From positions 40,768,728-40,832,727 of the forward strand of contig OX031069.1 in the NCBI GenBank assembly GCA_943736015.1: a stretch of 64,000 nucleotides of DNA, read 5' to 3'. Both the position numbers and the translations under genes were made by a program. Within the stretch, counting starts at the first letter, position 1; each line of letters opens with the position of its first letter. Source of the stretch: Tridacna crocea (Eukaryota; Mollusca; Bivalvia; Cardiida; Cardiidae). The notes under the pieces were generated by a model. The model was not told the DNA's origin. It was given only the letters and a program-made list of their open reading frames with translations, and ran no database searches. Below are positions 50,501 to 57,614 of this stretch, one piece after another.

Positions 50501-53500
50501 GTTTCCTTCTTTGTTTCCATGTAAAGTAGGGTGTGCCCGGGCAAAGCCCAAATATGACCCCAGGGGAATAATTTTAACAATTTTGGTAAGAGGTCACCCA
50601 ATGATGCTCCAAACAAATTATGAATTCTCTCCGCCTTATAATTTGTCACAAGATGATTTTTAAAGATATTAAAATAGGGTGCACCCGGGCAGAGCCCAAA
50701 TATGACCGCAGAAGGATAATTTTAACATTTTTGGTCGAGGATCATCAGATAATGCTACATACCAAATATGAATTTTCTAGCCATTATGGTTTGTCAGAAG
50801 AAGATTTTTTAAAGATTTCCTTCTTTGTTTCTATGTAAAATAGGGTTCGCCCGGGCAAAACCTAAATATTACCCCAGGAGAATAACTTTAACAATTTTGG
50901 TAAGGGGTCACCCAATGTTGCCTCAAACAAAATATGAATGCTCTTGGCCTTATGGTTTGTCACAAGAAGATTTTTAAAGATTTAAAATAAGGTGCGCCCG
51001 GACAGAGCCCAAATATGATCGCAGAGGGATAATTTTAACAATTTTGGTACAGGATCCCAAATATAACCCAAGGGGAATAATTTTAACAATTTTGGTAAGG
51101 GGTCACCCAATGTTGCCTCAAACAAAATATGAATGCTCTAGCCGTTATGGTTTGTCACAAGAAGATTTTTAAAGATTGTGAAATAGGATGCACACGGGCA
51201 GAGCCCAAATATGACCGCAGAGAGATAATTTAAACAATTTTGGTTGAGGATCATCAGATAATGCTACATACCAAATATGAGTGCTCTATCCATTATGACT
51301 TGTCAGAAAAAGAAGCTTTAAAGATTTCCTTTTTTGTTTCTATATAAAATAGGGTGCGCCCGGGCAAAGCCCAAATATAACCCCAGGGGAATAATTTTAA
51401 CAATTTTGGTAAGGGGTCACCCAATGATGCTTGATACAAAATATGAATGGTCTCGGCCTTATGGTTTGTCACAAGAAGATTTTTAAAGATTATTCCATTT
51501 TCAGCCATTTTGTTGCCATGGCAATAAGAGTTTTTGATAGAACTAAATCTTTTAACAATTTTGTAGAGCTTCACCCAAGGAACATTCCTGCCAAGTTTTA
51601 TCAAGATTGGCCATCTGGTTTTGGAGGAGAAAATTTTTAAAGAAATTGTTAACGGACAGATGGACGAGAGGACGGACAGACGGAAAGACAACGCTAAACT
51701 ATATCCCTCCGCCTTCGGCGCGGGATAATACTAATAATAATATGATGATGCTCCTGATGCTGCTGCTGCTGATGATGATGATATGCTGATGCTGCTGCCG
51801 CTGATGATGATGGTGTTGATGGTTATAATTATAATAATGATGATAATGCTAATGCTACTGCTGTTGATGATGATAATAATATGCTGCTGCTGTTGATGAT
51901 GATGATGATTGTTCCAAGCCAAACTATGACGTTGAAAATGTTCAACCCCAAAGTTCGGTCCGATGGTACATAACCTCGGGTATCCGACCGAACTATGGGG
52001 TTGGAAATTTTCAACCCCCATAGTTCGGTCAACCCCATAGTTCGGTCCAACACAGCATAGGTCTACTGTTAACCGATATTCAGATGTTTTTTTATAGTTT
52101 TTATCAAATAAAACTGTCGGTTAAATAGATCTAATAAAATCATGAAAACAGTAGATCCGCAAGAAGGATTTATTGGTCAGAAATATTTTATCTAGACCTG
52201 AACGTACATGCATTAGATCTAGATTAGACTAGTCTAACGTTATCATTTACCTTTTTTTTTTCTTTTTAGAATTCATCAAAAGACTAACACCTATCACATT
52301 TGAATTTGTTGAGAGCTGGGTATAAAATATTCAAGGTAAATAACAGTGGATTTGTTTAGGTTATAGGACGAAACTTATAGATCTTGATCTAATTCTAGTT
52401 GTCTTAGGCTGTTCATCAATTCTTGAATTAATGTAAGAAGTAAGAACTGGCTGCTGATTGGCTGAGGAAAATATCTGAGTGTATCCTAAGGCTATTCTCA
52501 GAAAAAAAACAAAAAACAACTAAAATATGAAACACGAGTAAATCAGTTTATCTTCATTATAGGTTCGAACTGCGTTTAACTCCATTTTAAAACTTTATTC
52601 AAACTATATCGCAAAGGCCAATGCTTGCCTGGGGTTTAATTTACCATGCTTCAAGAAAATATTGTGGAAAAAGGAGAAAATGCTGGTTACCTTCTTTATC
52701 CTCAATATTTTTCAAAACCTATTTCTTCATTTCCGTCAAACATGGTATTGTTTGATACAGGGTTTAGTTGACCAAATGATCTCTGTCTATAGCAGACACA
52801 CATTGTACAATGGCTGACAATATTCTATATGACAGGTCGGAGAGCGACGATGAGCAGTTGTACAGCTTACCGGATAACAGCAACGTGGACACAGAAAAAT
52901 CGGAAAAATTGAATGTGCAGTTGAAAGAAATGGGCCTTGAAGAGGGAGGAAAGGAACAAAGTGTGAGAGTTGTGTGCGAGAGAAGTATCCGTGTCGTCAG
53001 GAACCGAGGACCGAGAGGTTTGAGCGTGCGAGAGAGCTGTATGGGAGGGTGGCTGTATTTTTTTTTTGTTTTCTCTGTAAGATGTTTGTGTGTGCGGAAT
53101 GCTTGCCCAAACATGACTGGCATGAAGGAATGAAAGTGAAGAGAAAGGAGAGTGAAGGAAAAGGAGAACAGAGAGAAAGAGTGAGAAATAATAAGGGAAA
53201 GGGACTGGGTAAGAAAACTATGACAAAGCTATTGGAAACAGAGAGCGAGAGAAAGGAGAATGAGGAAAATGAGAGAGACAGAATGATAGAAAAGACAAGA
53301 GAGAGACAGAAAGCGAAGGGAGTATATTGAAAAGCTTTTTAAAAATGAGAATGAAGCCGAGAGAACAAAGAAATTTTTCACCAGCCACCGCGTTGTTTGT
53401 GGTCGATTTGAAGTAAAACAAGAATTGGATCAGAGAGATTGTGTTAAAATTGTGGTGTCCGTGGCCGTGAGGTAGAGCGTCGGCCTCATAACCTAAAGGT

Positions 53501-54454
53501 CCTTACACTCCTAAGCTATTTTCCAACGTTTCATATCAGAAAGCAAATGAAGAAAAGAAAGAAAAATTTGAATAATTAAAATTAGAACTTTCTGTCAAAG
53601 CAGAAAACATTGTTGACAATGACAAATCATTCTGAGCAATTTAGCCTTTTCCAAAAAAGAAATGTAAAAGTTTTTTGCTTTGCTATTTGGCTGTCAAAAT
53701 GTGTTTATGTGAAGTAAAAGATTAATCTTATGATTTAAAAACCTTCTATTGCTAAATTGATCATCATCTAATTGAACTTAATCATCTTTACTGCTTTAAA
53801 TATAATTATACCCATTAAGAACAGAGTTAAAAGGTATTACAATCCGAATGTTTTCTTAATCTTGGTCTTTCAGATACCTTTTAAAGTGTTTGTGATGATT
53901 CAAGGTTCTAACTGATGCTCATTGATGTGCATGTAATAAAATCTTGAATATGCACAATTTTTTAAAGAATTGATCAGGGATGTACTGCATTAACATTCAC
54001 CAGAACAGGTTACAGGTGCAAGGTTGACGTGGCTGGTGCAATATCAAACACTCAAGCGATTTAGTCACTTACACATACAATTTATTGGAAGACTACATCG
54101 GAGGAGACGTTCAGTTGTTTGCTTATTTAAAGAGGGTGATGTTGTAATAGTCTACAACACCCATTTAATATTTCTAACATCTTATCTTGCATACCAAACA
54201 ATTAATTTGATCACTTGAATGAGTAGAAAGACAATACGTGAAGATTTCGAAATACCATTAGGTAAGAACTGGTACCTCGGTTTTCCATCATCCCTTCCAA
54301 GCGGTGATAGATCTATTTCCCGGCCGTCGTCGAAAGCGCATTTGCACGGAGTTATACGGTTACAAGATCTCTGTCCCAGTACATGCTCTACATGGTAAAC
54401 TAGGATATAAGTCGCTAAACATGTCATGAAAATACCGTGGTTCAAAACAGCCAT
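41468..54454 (-). CDS. MRH-domain type I membrane protein, six coding exons
   Basis: Joined in order, six minus-strand exons give 930 nt, or 309 residues plus stop. Residues 1-28 form a signal peptide. Residues 31-178 form a mannose-6-phosphate-receptor-homology lectin domain with eight cysteines (31, 37, 39, 76, 85, 91, 145, 178) and the landmarks DDGREIDLSPLG, FLWNPC, IYSLGIQ and YFVLRSPVAC. Candidate sugar contacts in the usual Q-R-E-Y pattern are Gln108, Arg137, Glu156 or Glu160, and Tyr169. Residues 180-270 are a Ser/Thr/Pro-rich, mucin-like stalk. About 273-294 is a transmembrane helix. The tail is rich in Lys and ends YDNL, a YxxPhi sorting motif. Sequons lie at Asn62, Asn80 and Asn152. 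All junctions are GT-AG and keep phase. By family, this suggests a glycan-binding receptor cycling between Golgi, endosome and surface; the ligand is unknown. Not a clear orthologue of the classical M6P receptors or ATG27. Confidence 0.9.
42392..42620 (+). mobile_element. TTAA-flanked hairpin MITE, copy 2 (intron 5)
   Basis: Left end TTAAccgtttac, right end ggtaaagggttta. The hairpin core at about 42457-42525 differs from the other copies: aaaggtgaaattgctcg with its complement around a cgcg centre, and the usual ggagaaaatgctgg is replaced. The right TTAA is mutated. Confidence 0.7.
42701..42911 (+). mobile_element. TTAA-flanked hairpin MITE, copy 3 (intron 5)
   Basis: TTTAACACTTTACC on the left matches ggtaaagtgttta on the right. 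It has gaaagcatctgtagatgac internally and a degraded hairpin core near 42815-42865. It ends about 40 bases from the exon 5 donor of the MRH gene. Confidence 0.75.
42954..43285 (-). CDS. MRH gene exon 5: last MRH cysteine and mucin-like stalk
   Basis: Acceptor cttttattccag|TAT in phase 0, donor GCGCTGT|GTAAGT in phase 2. Starts YFVLRSPVAC, then about 90 residues dominated by Ser, Thr and Pro, and ends in the first part of the transmembrane helix (KALLICA). Many potential O-glycosylation sites. Confidence 0.92.
43286..43538. other. Intron 4 segment, nothing recognised
   Basis: Lies directly upstream (minus strand) of exon 5. A short open stretch near 43320-43390 on the minus strand has an acceptor-like cctattcag, but no donor in a usable phase. 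Confidence 0.35.
43539..43640. repeat. Long palindrome (hairpin element 2)
   Basis: Arms of 40 and 41 bp (43539-43578 and 43600-43640; agttattgat and its complement at the ends, tttcatttgtatgaaa inside) around the loop gagggaggcgaagccgaccg. It abuts the TA-flanked element that starts at 43647. Confidence 0.75.
44246..44398 (+). CDS. Small acidic Cys-containing ORF of 50 codons (uncertain)
   Basis: ATG at 44246, TGA at 44396-44398. The product is acidic (CFDPDDDEKFY, FPDTDDV) and ends CTCPSNVAHCP. It lies inside the TA-flanked element, so it may be a remnant of a captured first exon or of the parent transposon. I do not recognise it, and length alone does not exclude chance. Confidence 0.2.
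   Translation: MLFEVIDSAMDACFDPDDDEKFYKEFIFPDTDDVTLTQLCTCPSNVAHCP
44413..44685 (+). mobile_element. TTAA-flanked hairpin MITE, copy 4 (inside the TA element)
   Basis: TTAACCCATACC on the left, ggtaaagggTTAA on the right, central hairpin gaggagaaagtgcttg against agcattttctcctttcc near 44482-44520. The left half is diverged. A run of T lies next to the core. Confidence 0.75.
45000..45205. other. Intron 4 segment with repeated TGACGTCA
   Basis: Nothing coding. Two tgacgtcatttt copies lie at 45062-45085; these match the CRE octamer, but an intronic position and direct duplication make a regulatory role speculative. Confidence 0.3.
45206..45348. repeat. Long palindrome (hairpin element 3)
   Basis: Outer arms gggcttttgagatagaattt and its complement, inner arms aaatgttattaagctcg and its complement around ccaaagg. 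The whole 143 bp can fold into a nearly continuous hairpin. It lies in intron 4 of the MRH gene. Confidence 0.75.
45610..45840 (-). mobile_element. TTAA MITE relative, reverse orientation, degraded (intron 4)
   Basis: Hairpin core gagaaaaggaaaaa against ttttccttttctc at 45650-45700. On the right are remnants of the arm in reverse (aaatgctttgagtttgggctgg). An A/T homopolymer patch interrupts it at 45720-45750. The ends are not clear. Confidence 0.5.
45943..46036 (-). CDS. MRH gene exon 4: end of the lectin domain
   Basis: Acceptor ttttaaacag|A, donor AGTTTT|GTAAGT in phase 0. Encodes R|TAFVILECTTGD and a linker with one sequon (NTT). Confidence 0.9.
46449..46670 (+). mobile_element. tRNA-derived SINE, plus strand (intron 3)
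   Basis: A box tggctcagtggtgaagc at 46456, degenerate B box gggcttgagcc near 46499, then a body with cttggaaaaggcacttcag and the 3' domain ctgtcgtcgtgataagact to gaaagcagcgtaaaat, followed by an A-rich tail. This 3' domain is shared by bivalve SINEs (recalled, not searched). Confidence 0.75.
46740..46855 (-). mobile_element. tRNA-like SINE head, minus strand (intron 3)
   Basis: On the minus strand: A box tggctcagtggttatgg, B box gggttcgaatccgac. The anticodon and acceptor stems do not pair, so it is not a functional tRNA gene. The two SINE heads face each other around 46670-46740. Confidence 0.6.
47058..47504 (-). mobile_element. 5'-truncated LINE 3' end (intron 3)
   Basis: From 47117 it matches the 3' untranslated region of the LINE at 59.8-64 kb: AATG tail repeats at 47117-47132, atggcgcatcgacagctttg, two copies of the ggcaatccctatatactc phrase, and homology ending near gtgtcatttataatgtgcat at about 47504. 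A second fragment of the same 3' end lies against its tail at 47058-47113. Same orientation as the large copy. Confidence 0.85.
47887..48029 (-). CDS. MRH gene exon 3: central MRH strands
   Basis: Acceptor tgtctcttttag|ATG, donor GTAAG|GTATGC in phase 2. Encodes MCEI, IYSLGIQ and SVQLIYSS, with the GGSST loop before the conserved Arg that is completed across the junction. A nearer GTAAGG would break the frame with exon 4. Confidence 0.9.
48159..48405 (-). mobile_element. TTAA MITE relative, reverse orientation (intron 2)
   Basis: TTAATCCTCTGCCACATTA on the left resembles the family terminus. Core agcagaaaatacttgtaacc against cagcattttcctctg at 48230-48270, and the reversed arm cgtctgcaaatgttttcag at 48342-48360. 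The right end is lost. It lies wholly inside the 638-bp intron 2 of the MRH gene. Confidence 0.6.
48668..48755 (-). CDS. MRH gene exon 2: NPC region
   Basis: Acceptor ctatatttacag|A, donor GACGTAGCC|GTAAGT. It encodes FLWNPCYSFNFSNACEDVA, the conserved NPC...C part of MRH domains. An alternative acceptor 14 bases downstream (48741) pairs with the longer exon 1. Confidence 0.9.
48815..48865. repeat. Palindrome of the gcaggctgacc family (intron 1)
   Basis: tttcga..aggtcagcctgcgc and its complement around tgttt, about 23 paired bases. The sequence after it (aaactttttgg, then gtacttcatgttca) resembles that after the copies at 41778 and 54620, so this is a dispersed repeat rather than a chance palindrome. 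Confidence 0.65.
49219..49441 (+). mobile_element. TTAA-flanked hairpin MITE, copy 5 (intron 1)
   Basis: TTAACCCATTACCAGAC on the left, gtgtggtaatgggTTAA on the right. Internally it has tctagactggtccaaattga and a core of gagaaaggagaaat against atttctccttttccc at 49338-49380. Directly to its right (49445-49530) lies part of an older reversed family member, so insertions are nested. Confidence 0.85.
50035..51400. repeat. Minisatellite of about ten 145-165 bp units
   Basis: The phrase ggtgcgcccgggcaaagccc or a variant recurs near 50041, 50205, 50371, 50530, 50678, 50844, 50988, 51187 and 51350, each followed by aaatatgacc, an aattttaacaattttggt segment and ccattatggtttgtcag. One unit near 51060 has lost its GC-rich head. 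Two alternating variants (catcagataatgctacatac and cacccaatgatgctc) suggest a former higher-order dimer. Confidence 0.9.
51722..51915. repeat. ATG/CTG/ATA trinucleotide-rich tract
   Basis: An impure run of gat, gct and aat triplets over about 190 bases, directly beyond the right end of the composite element. Frames across it are triplet-repeat artefacts. Confidence 0.85.
51916..52055. repeat. Inverted and direct copies of ccccatagttcggtc
   Basis: The phrase occurs in inverted form at 51980-51996 and in direct form near 51945 (variant), 52015 and 52033. The pair around ttggaaattttcaa makes a foldback of about 15 bp per arm. Confidence 0.7.
52056..52633. other. Intron 1 segment, nothing recognised
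   Basis: A+T-rich single-copy-looking sequence inside intron 1 of the MRH gene. I find no frame, RNA or repeat that I can name. Confidence 0.4.
52634..52765 (+). mobile_element. TTAA MITE relative, partial (intron 1)
   Basis: TTTAATTTACC on the left, core attgtggaaaaaggagaaaa then tgctggttacc near 52660-52690. Much of the left arm is missing and the right end (gatacagggtttag) has decayed. Confidence 0.5.
52810..53472 (+). pseudogene. Frameshifted ORF cluster with Cys/His metal-binding pattern
   Basis: Three consecutive open stretches in shifting frames look like one broken coding sequence. Frame 1 starts ATG at 52810 and gives an acidic N-terminus (SESDDEQLYSLPDN). Near 52950 frame 2 takes over, with a CESC motif and then CFLCKMFVCAECLPKHDWH, a C-x2-C-x4-C-x2-C-x3-H-x2-H pattern like B-box-type zinc sites. 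A Lys/Glu/Arg-rich stretch follows. Frame 1 is open again from about 53290 to 53472 (IEKLFKNENEAERTKKFFTS). I do not recognise the family. It lies antisense inside intron 1 of the MRH gene. It could be a retrocopy, a degraded transposon ORF or, less likely, a spliced gene. Confidence 0.4.
53446..53510 (+). mobile_element. SINE head fragment
   Basis: gtccgtggccgtgaggtagagcg followed by tcggcctcataacc resembles the A-box half of a tRNA-derived SINE. The B box and body are missing. Confidence 0.45.
53511..54255. other. Intron 1 segment next to exon 1, nothing recognised
   Basis: A+T-rich intronic sequence. No frame or repeat that I can support. Confidence 0.4.
54276..54454 (-). CDS. MRH gene exon 1: start, signal peptide, first MRH strand
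   Basis: ATG at 54454-54452 opens a hydrophobic signal peptide, then TPCKCAFDDGREIDLSPLG. I end it at CCGAG|GTACCA (phase 2), giving KPRF, the usual MRH wording, with exon 2. A second donor at 54256 (AATG|GTATTT, phase 1) also works with a different exon 2 acceptor and gives 311 residues. Confidence 0.85.
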
Positions 54455-55063
54455 AATACGATTCGTTGAAAGATGTCACTCTGTACAATGAAGCCCGGCT
54501 GGAAAAGCGCTCTACAACGTACTAGTCAGAATTGCTGTTCTCAAATAGTTCCTGAAAGACATATAAACATTGCTCTTTGCCTAGGGGTTTGAAATATTTG
54601 CTATAAGTATCTGATAAGGTCAGACTGTGCAGTCAGCCCATGCTGACTTGGCTGAAACTTTTTGCATCTTTGTTAATTTTCTGCATGATCAAGGACCACT
54701 GTCCATGTACCTCTGGGTTAGGTACTAGACCTGTAACACGTCTAGTGCAACATGGAATAAAATTTCTTGATAGATGATAAATACGGATTTATGCTGATTT
54801 AATACTTTTGCACATTTTTAACCAACCAGAAACTCCATTGAAGTATATCTTGAAGTTATTTGTTGACACTTTTGTTAGTTTTCGAACAGGAAAGTAATTA
54901 TTATCTCCCTTTGTAATGAAAATATAGTGGTTTTAGATTTATAAATGATAATTCTAGGAAGGAAATAAAAAAAGTGGCTCGATTAAAGTAGTACAATAAT
55001 GCTCATTTTTAATTATAGCAAACTTCGGAGGATAGTATTGTTTTCTATTACGGGTCCACTACC
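54455..55063. other. Upstream region of the MRH gene
   Basis: Should contain its promoter and 5' untranslated region. I see no TATA box or initiator that I would defend. A gcaggctgacc-family remnant lies at 54620-54660. Confidence 0.35.
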
Positions 55064-55292
55064 TTAACCCTTTACCATACTTCAAAATCTAAGACCTATT
55101 TAAAATGAAAGCAATTGCAGATGATGATTTCAAAGTGGCTCAAATGGTGCATTTATTTTGTGAAAGAGTAGAAAACGTTGTGGGAAAAGGAGAAAATGCT
55201 GGTTACCAGCATTTTCTCCTTTTCCCACAACGCTTTCTAAAGGCCTCTTCCTCTTGGTCGGTAAAAGTTGTCATTGTGTGATGAAGGGTTAA
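55064..55292 (+). mobile_element. TTAA-flanked hairpin MITE, copy 6
   Basis: TTAACCCTTTACCATAC on the left and gtgtgatgaagggTTAA on the right. The central hairpin is nearly perfect: gtgggaaaaggagaaaatgc and its complement around tggttacca at 55180-55232. One of the best-preserved copies. Confidence 0.9.
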
Positions 55293-55584
55293 GTGAGTTG
55301 TTAGACATAACTGATTTTATGGATCTCCCGAGTTATAAATCGTGTCCTAACTTGATTGGTATAATGCATAACGGCGACGTGTTGTACCCCATTTTTTTTC
55401 CAGAGCGTGGCTCATATTTAAAAAAAAAAAATCCAGTTCCTAAGTTCAAAACCTTAATCAGGAGCCTAGAGATAGACATTGACCGACGGTATCAATTCAC
55501 TCAATTACGAATCCAAATATTCATTTAGTAAAAGAGGACAAACTCGAGGCAGCTATATTCTTTTATAACTTAGCTTTTCTTTAT

Positions 55585-56165
55585 TTAACCATTTACCACA
55601 AAATGTCGACTTTTAACTCCCTTGAGAAAGACGGCTTTCAAAAGCATTGTGGGAAAAGGAGAAAATGCTGGTACTAGTAACCAGCATTTTCCATTTATTA
55701 TATACCCAGCAGTGAAATCCTGGAATTTCCCAGTGTAATAAATTTTGATATCATCACTAGTGACGTTATCAACTTTCACTTTCACTTCCTGCCGTAATTT
55801 GGGAACTACTTTTTTTCCCACTACATTTTTTTTTCGACTTTCAAACGCAAAATTACAAATAATGATGTTAATAAGGTATATAATAAATAGAATAATCAAC
55901 TGGTTATTTCTGATATAAAAAATATCTCACTCGGACGCGTCGTAAGGCGTTAAAAAAACTCGTGCTGCGCACTCGTTTTTTCAACGTCCAACAACGCATC
56001 GTGAGATATTTTTCATATCAAAAACAACCAGTTGATTATCCTCTATTTATACCACAACGTTTTCTACCCTATCAAGGAAATAATTACACTATTTGAGTCA
56101 CATTGAAATTGTCGACTGCATATGCTTACAATTTGGACAAGGCTTTTATTACCAATATTAAAATA
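55585..56165. mobile_element. TTAA MITE interrupted by a hairpin element
   Basis: The left end TTAACCATTTACCACA and core gtgggaaaaggagaaaatgc are at 55585-55692. The other half resumes at 56052 (acaacgttttctacc) and runs in the expected order to cgactgcatatgctt near 56125. The 360 bp between are a separate insertion that ends in the long palindrome at 55875-56053. Confidence 0.7.
55875..56053. repeat. Long palindrome (hairpin element 4)
   Basis: Arms of about 60 bp (ggtatata..aatagaataatcaactgg against its complement near 56024-56053, and aaaaatatctcac against gtgagatatttttcat) around ctcgtgctgcgcactcg. It lies inside a TTAA MITE. Confidence 0.75.
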
Positions 56166-56445
56166 ACATTAGGAGAAATAGTTGTTGCAGCAATGACAAT
56201 GGCAAAATTAGAAGTAGTATGAGTACTAGAAGTGTCTGCTGCAGTAGTAGTAGTATCAGTAACGGAGTTTGGAATAGAAATAGCAGCAGAAGTTGTTGCA
56301 GATCAGATACTGTTAAAAAATATATTCATTTCATACGATAAATAGCCCTTCTCAACTATTATCTTTATTTAGTCAGGTGATTCTGAATCATTCACCCTTT
56401 CTTCTCGCAAAAGAATAGTGACCTATTCTGTTTGAAAAAGGGATT
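56166..56445. other. Intergenic, short AGT/GCA triplet patch
   Basis: An impure gtagtagtagtatcagt and gcagcagaagttgttgcag patch at about 56210-56305; nothing else recognised. Confidence 0.4.
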
Positions 56446-56674
56446 TTAACTCTTTACCACACAAGAAAACTTTAGAATGGTCCAAATTGAAAGCATTTGC
56501 AGATGACAAAATAAAGATGACTGAAAAACTGAAATCTGGTTTGGGAAGGGTAGAAAACATTGTGGGAAAAGGAGAAAATGCTGGTTACCAGCATTTTCTC
56601 ATTTTCCCACACTGTTTTCAAAAGGCTCCTTTCTCAGGGTCGTTAAAAGTCGAGAGTGTGTGGTGAAGAGTTAA
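56446..56674 (+). mobile_element. TTAA-flanked hairpin MITE, copy 7
   Basis: Complete copy: TTAACTCTTTACCACAC and gtgtggtgaagagTTAA termini, gtccaaattgaaagcatttg arm, and core gtgggaaaaggagaaaatgc around tggttacca at 56563-56612. Use this copy as a family reference. Confidence 0.92.
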
Positions 56675-57024
56675 GAGAAAGGGTAACACTAGCCGAAACC
56701 TTTTGTCATTTGTCCATTTTCTATATATCAAACGATAAGTCTACATCACCATTCAGACGATATTATCTGTCTAATTGGATTCGACAGATCTATTTATGCT
56801 CGACTTCCTTCCTAAAACCTAGCTTGACACCCTCTGGGTTGCTCGTTTGATTTAGGATATTATAACTTGACCAAAACTGATATTAAATAGGCCATTTATT
56901 GACATATTCATGACTGATCGAAGCATAAGGCACATAAAAAACTGTCAATATGACTAGCAAAATATAAAAATCTCAAAATATAAAAACATCAAATTTAAGA
57001 GATATTGTCCATCCGTATGTTTAC
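56675..57024. other. Intergenic, nothing recognised
   Basis: A+T-rich sequence without a frame or repeat that I can name. Confidence 0.4.
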
Positions 57025-57269
57025 TAATCGTAATCACCTAGACAAAGTACTAAATCAAAGATGGAAAATTCATTCTGAAAGCATTTGCTGACGACAAAGT
57101 AAAGTGCTGAAAATTTGAAATCTGTTTCGAGAAGGATAGAAAACACTGTGGGAAAAGGAGAAAATCCTGGAAAAGGCTGGTTACCAGCATTTTCTCCTTT
57201 TACCACAAGGTTTTCTAAAGGCTTCTTTCTCAGGATCGTCAAAAGTACGGATTGTGTGGTTATCGGTTA
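57025..57269 (+). mobile_element. TTAA MITE, degraded copy
   Basis: Arm gaaagcatttgctgacgac, core ggaaaaggagaaaatcctgg with a short internal duplication, and right end gtgtggttatcggtta. The left terminus is lost and the right TTAA is mutated. Confidence 0.7.
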
Positions 57270-57343
57270 TATGATGACTTGCTTGGTAAAATGCGTTGCC
57301 CAGGTCCATTAAGCCTCTTTTGTCAAAGCAGTTGTCAATACAT

Positions 57344-57614
57344 TATATGGAGTGCATCACGCGAAAAGGTGCATTCGGACATTTGCGTAAAGTGTCGTCC
57401 CGGATTAGCCTGCGCAGTCCGCGCAGGCTAATCCGAGACGACACTTTACGACTACATTAGATTTTGTGCTACAGTAGACTTGTGTAAAACAGAAAATCAC
57501 ATAAAATCGGAAAGTGTCGTTTCGGAATAGCCTGTGCGGACTGCACACGCTGATCCGAGATGACACTTTACGCAAATGTCCGAATGACCCTTTTCGCGTG
57601 TTGCACTCCATATA
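57344..57614. mobile_element. MITE with long inverted termini and nested palindromes
   Basis: Termini tatatggagtgca and tgcactccatata continue inwards as cacgcgaaaaggtgcattcg and cggacatttgcgtaaagtg with their complements, giving arms of about 60 bp. Within each half there is a further palindrome (tagcctgcgcagtccgcgca, or a decayed version). TA or TATA at the ends suggests a Tc1/mariner-type target. No coding capacity. Confidence 0.85.

Larger units (their letters stand above)
48990..51735. mobile_element. Composite repeat element with minisatellite interior (intron 1)
   Basis: The left end carries ggaccatgatggtcc followed by tatatcgctcacctgag, a motif I associate with abundant bivalve repeats. 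The right end carries cctgccaagttttatcaaga, gacggacagacgga and ccctccgccttcggcgcggg. Between them lie a nested TTAA MITE (49219-49441), a SINE-core-like patch (about 49730-49880, caacagtatttcagttatat) and a tandem array. No transposase is visible. The ends are inferred, without target-site duplications. Confidence 0.6.

Noticed and set aside
50035-51400. CRISPR-like array of regularly spaced repeats
   Set aside because: The units are contiguous, diverged 145-165 bp minisatellite copies in a eukaryotic intron, without constant short repeats and unique spacers.
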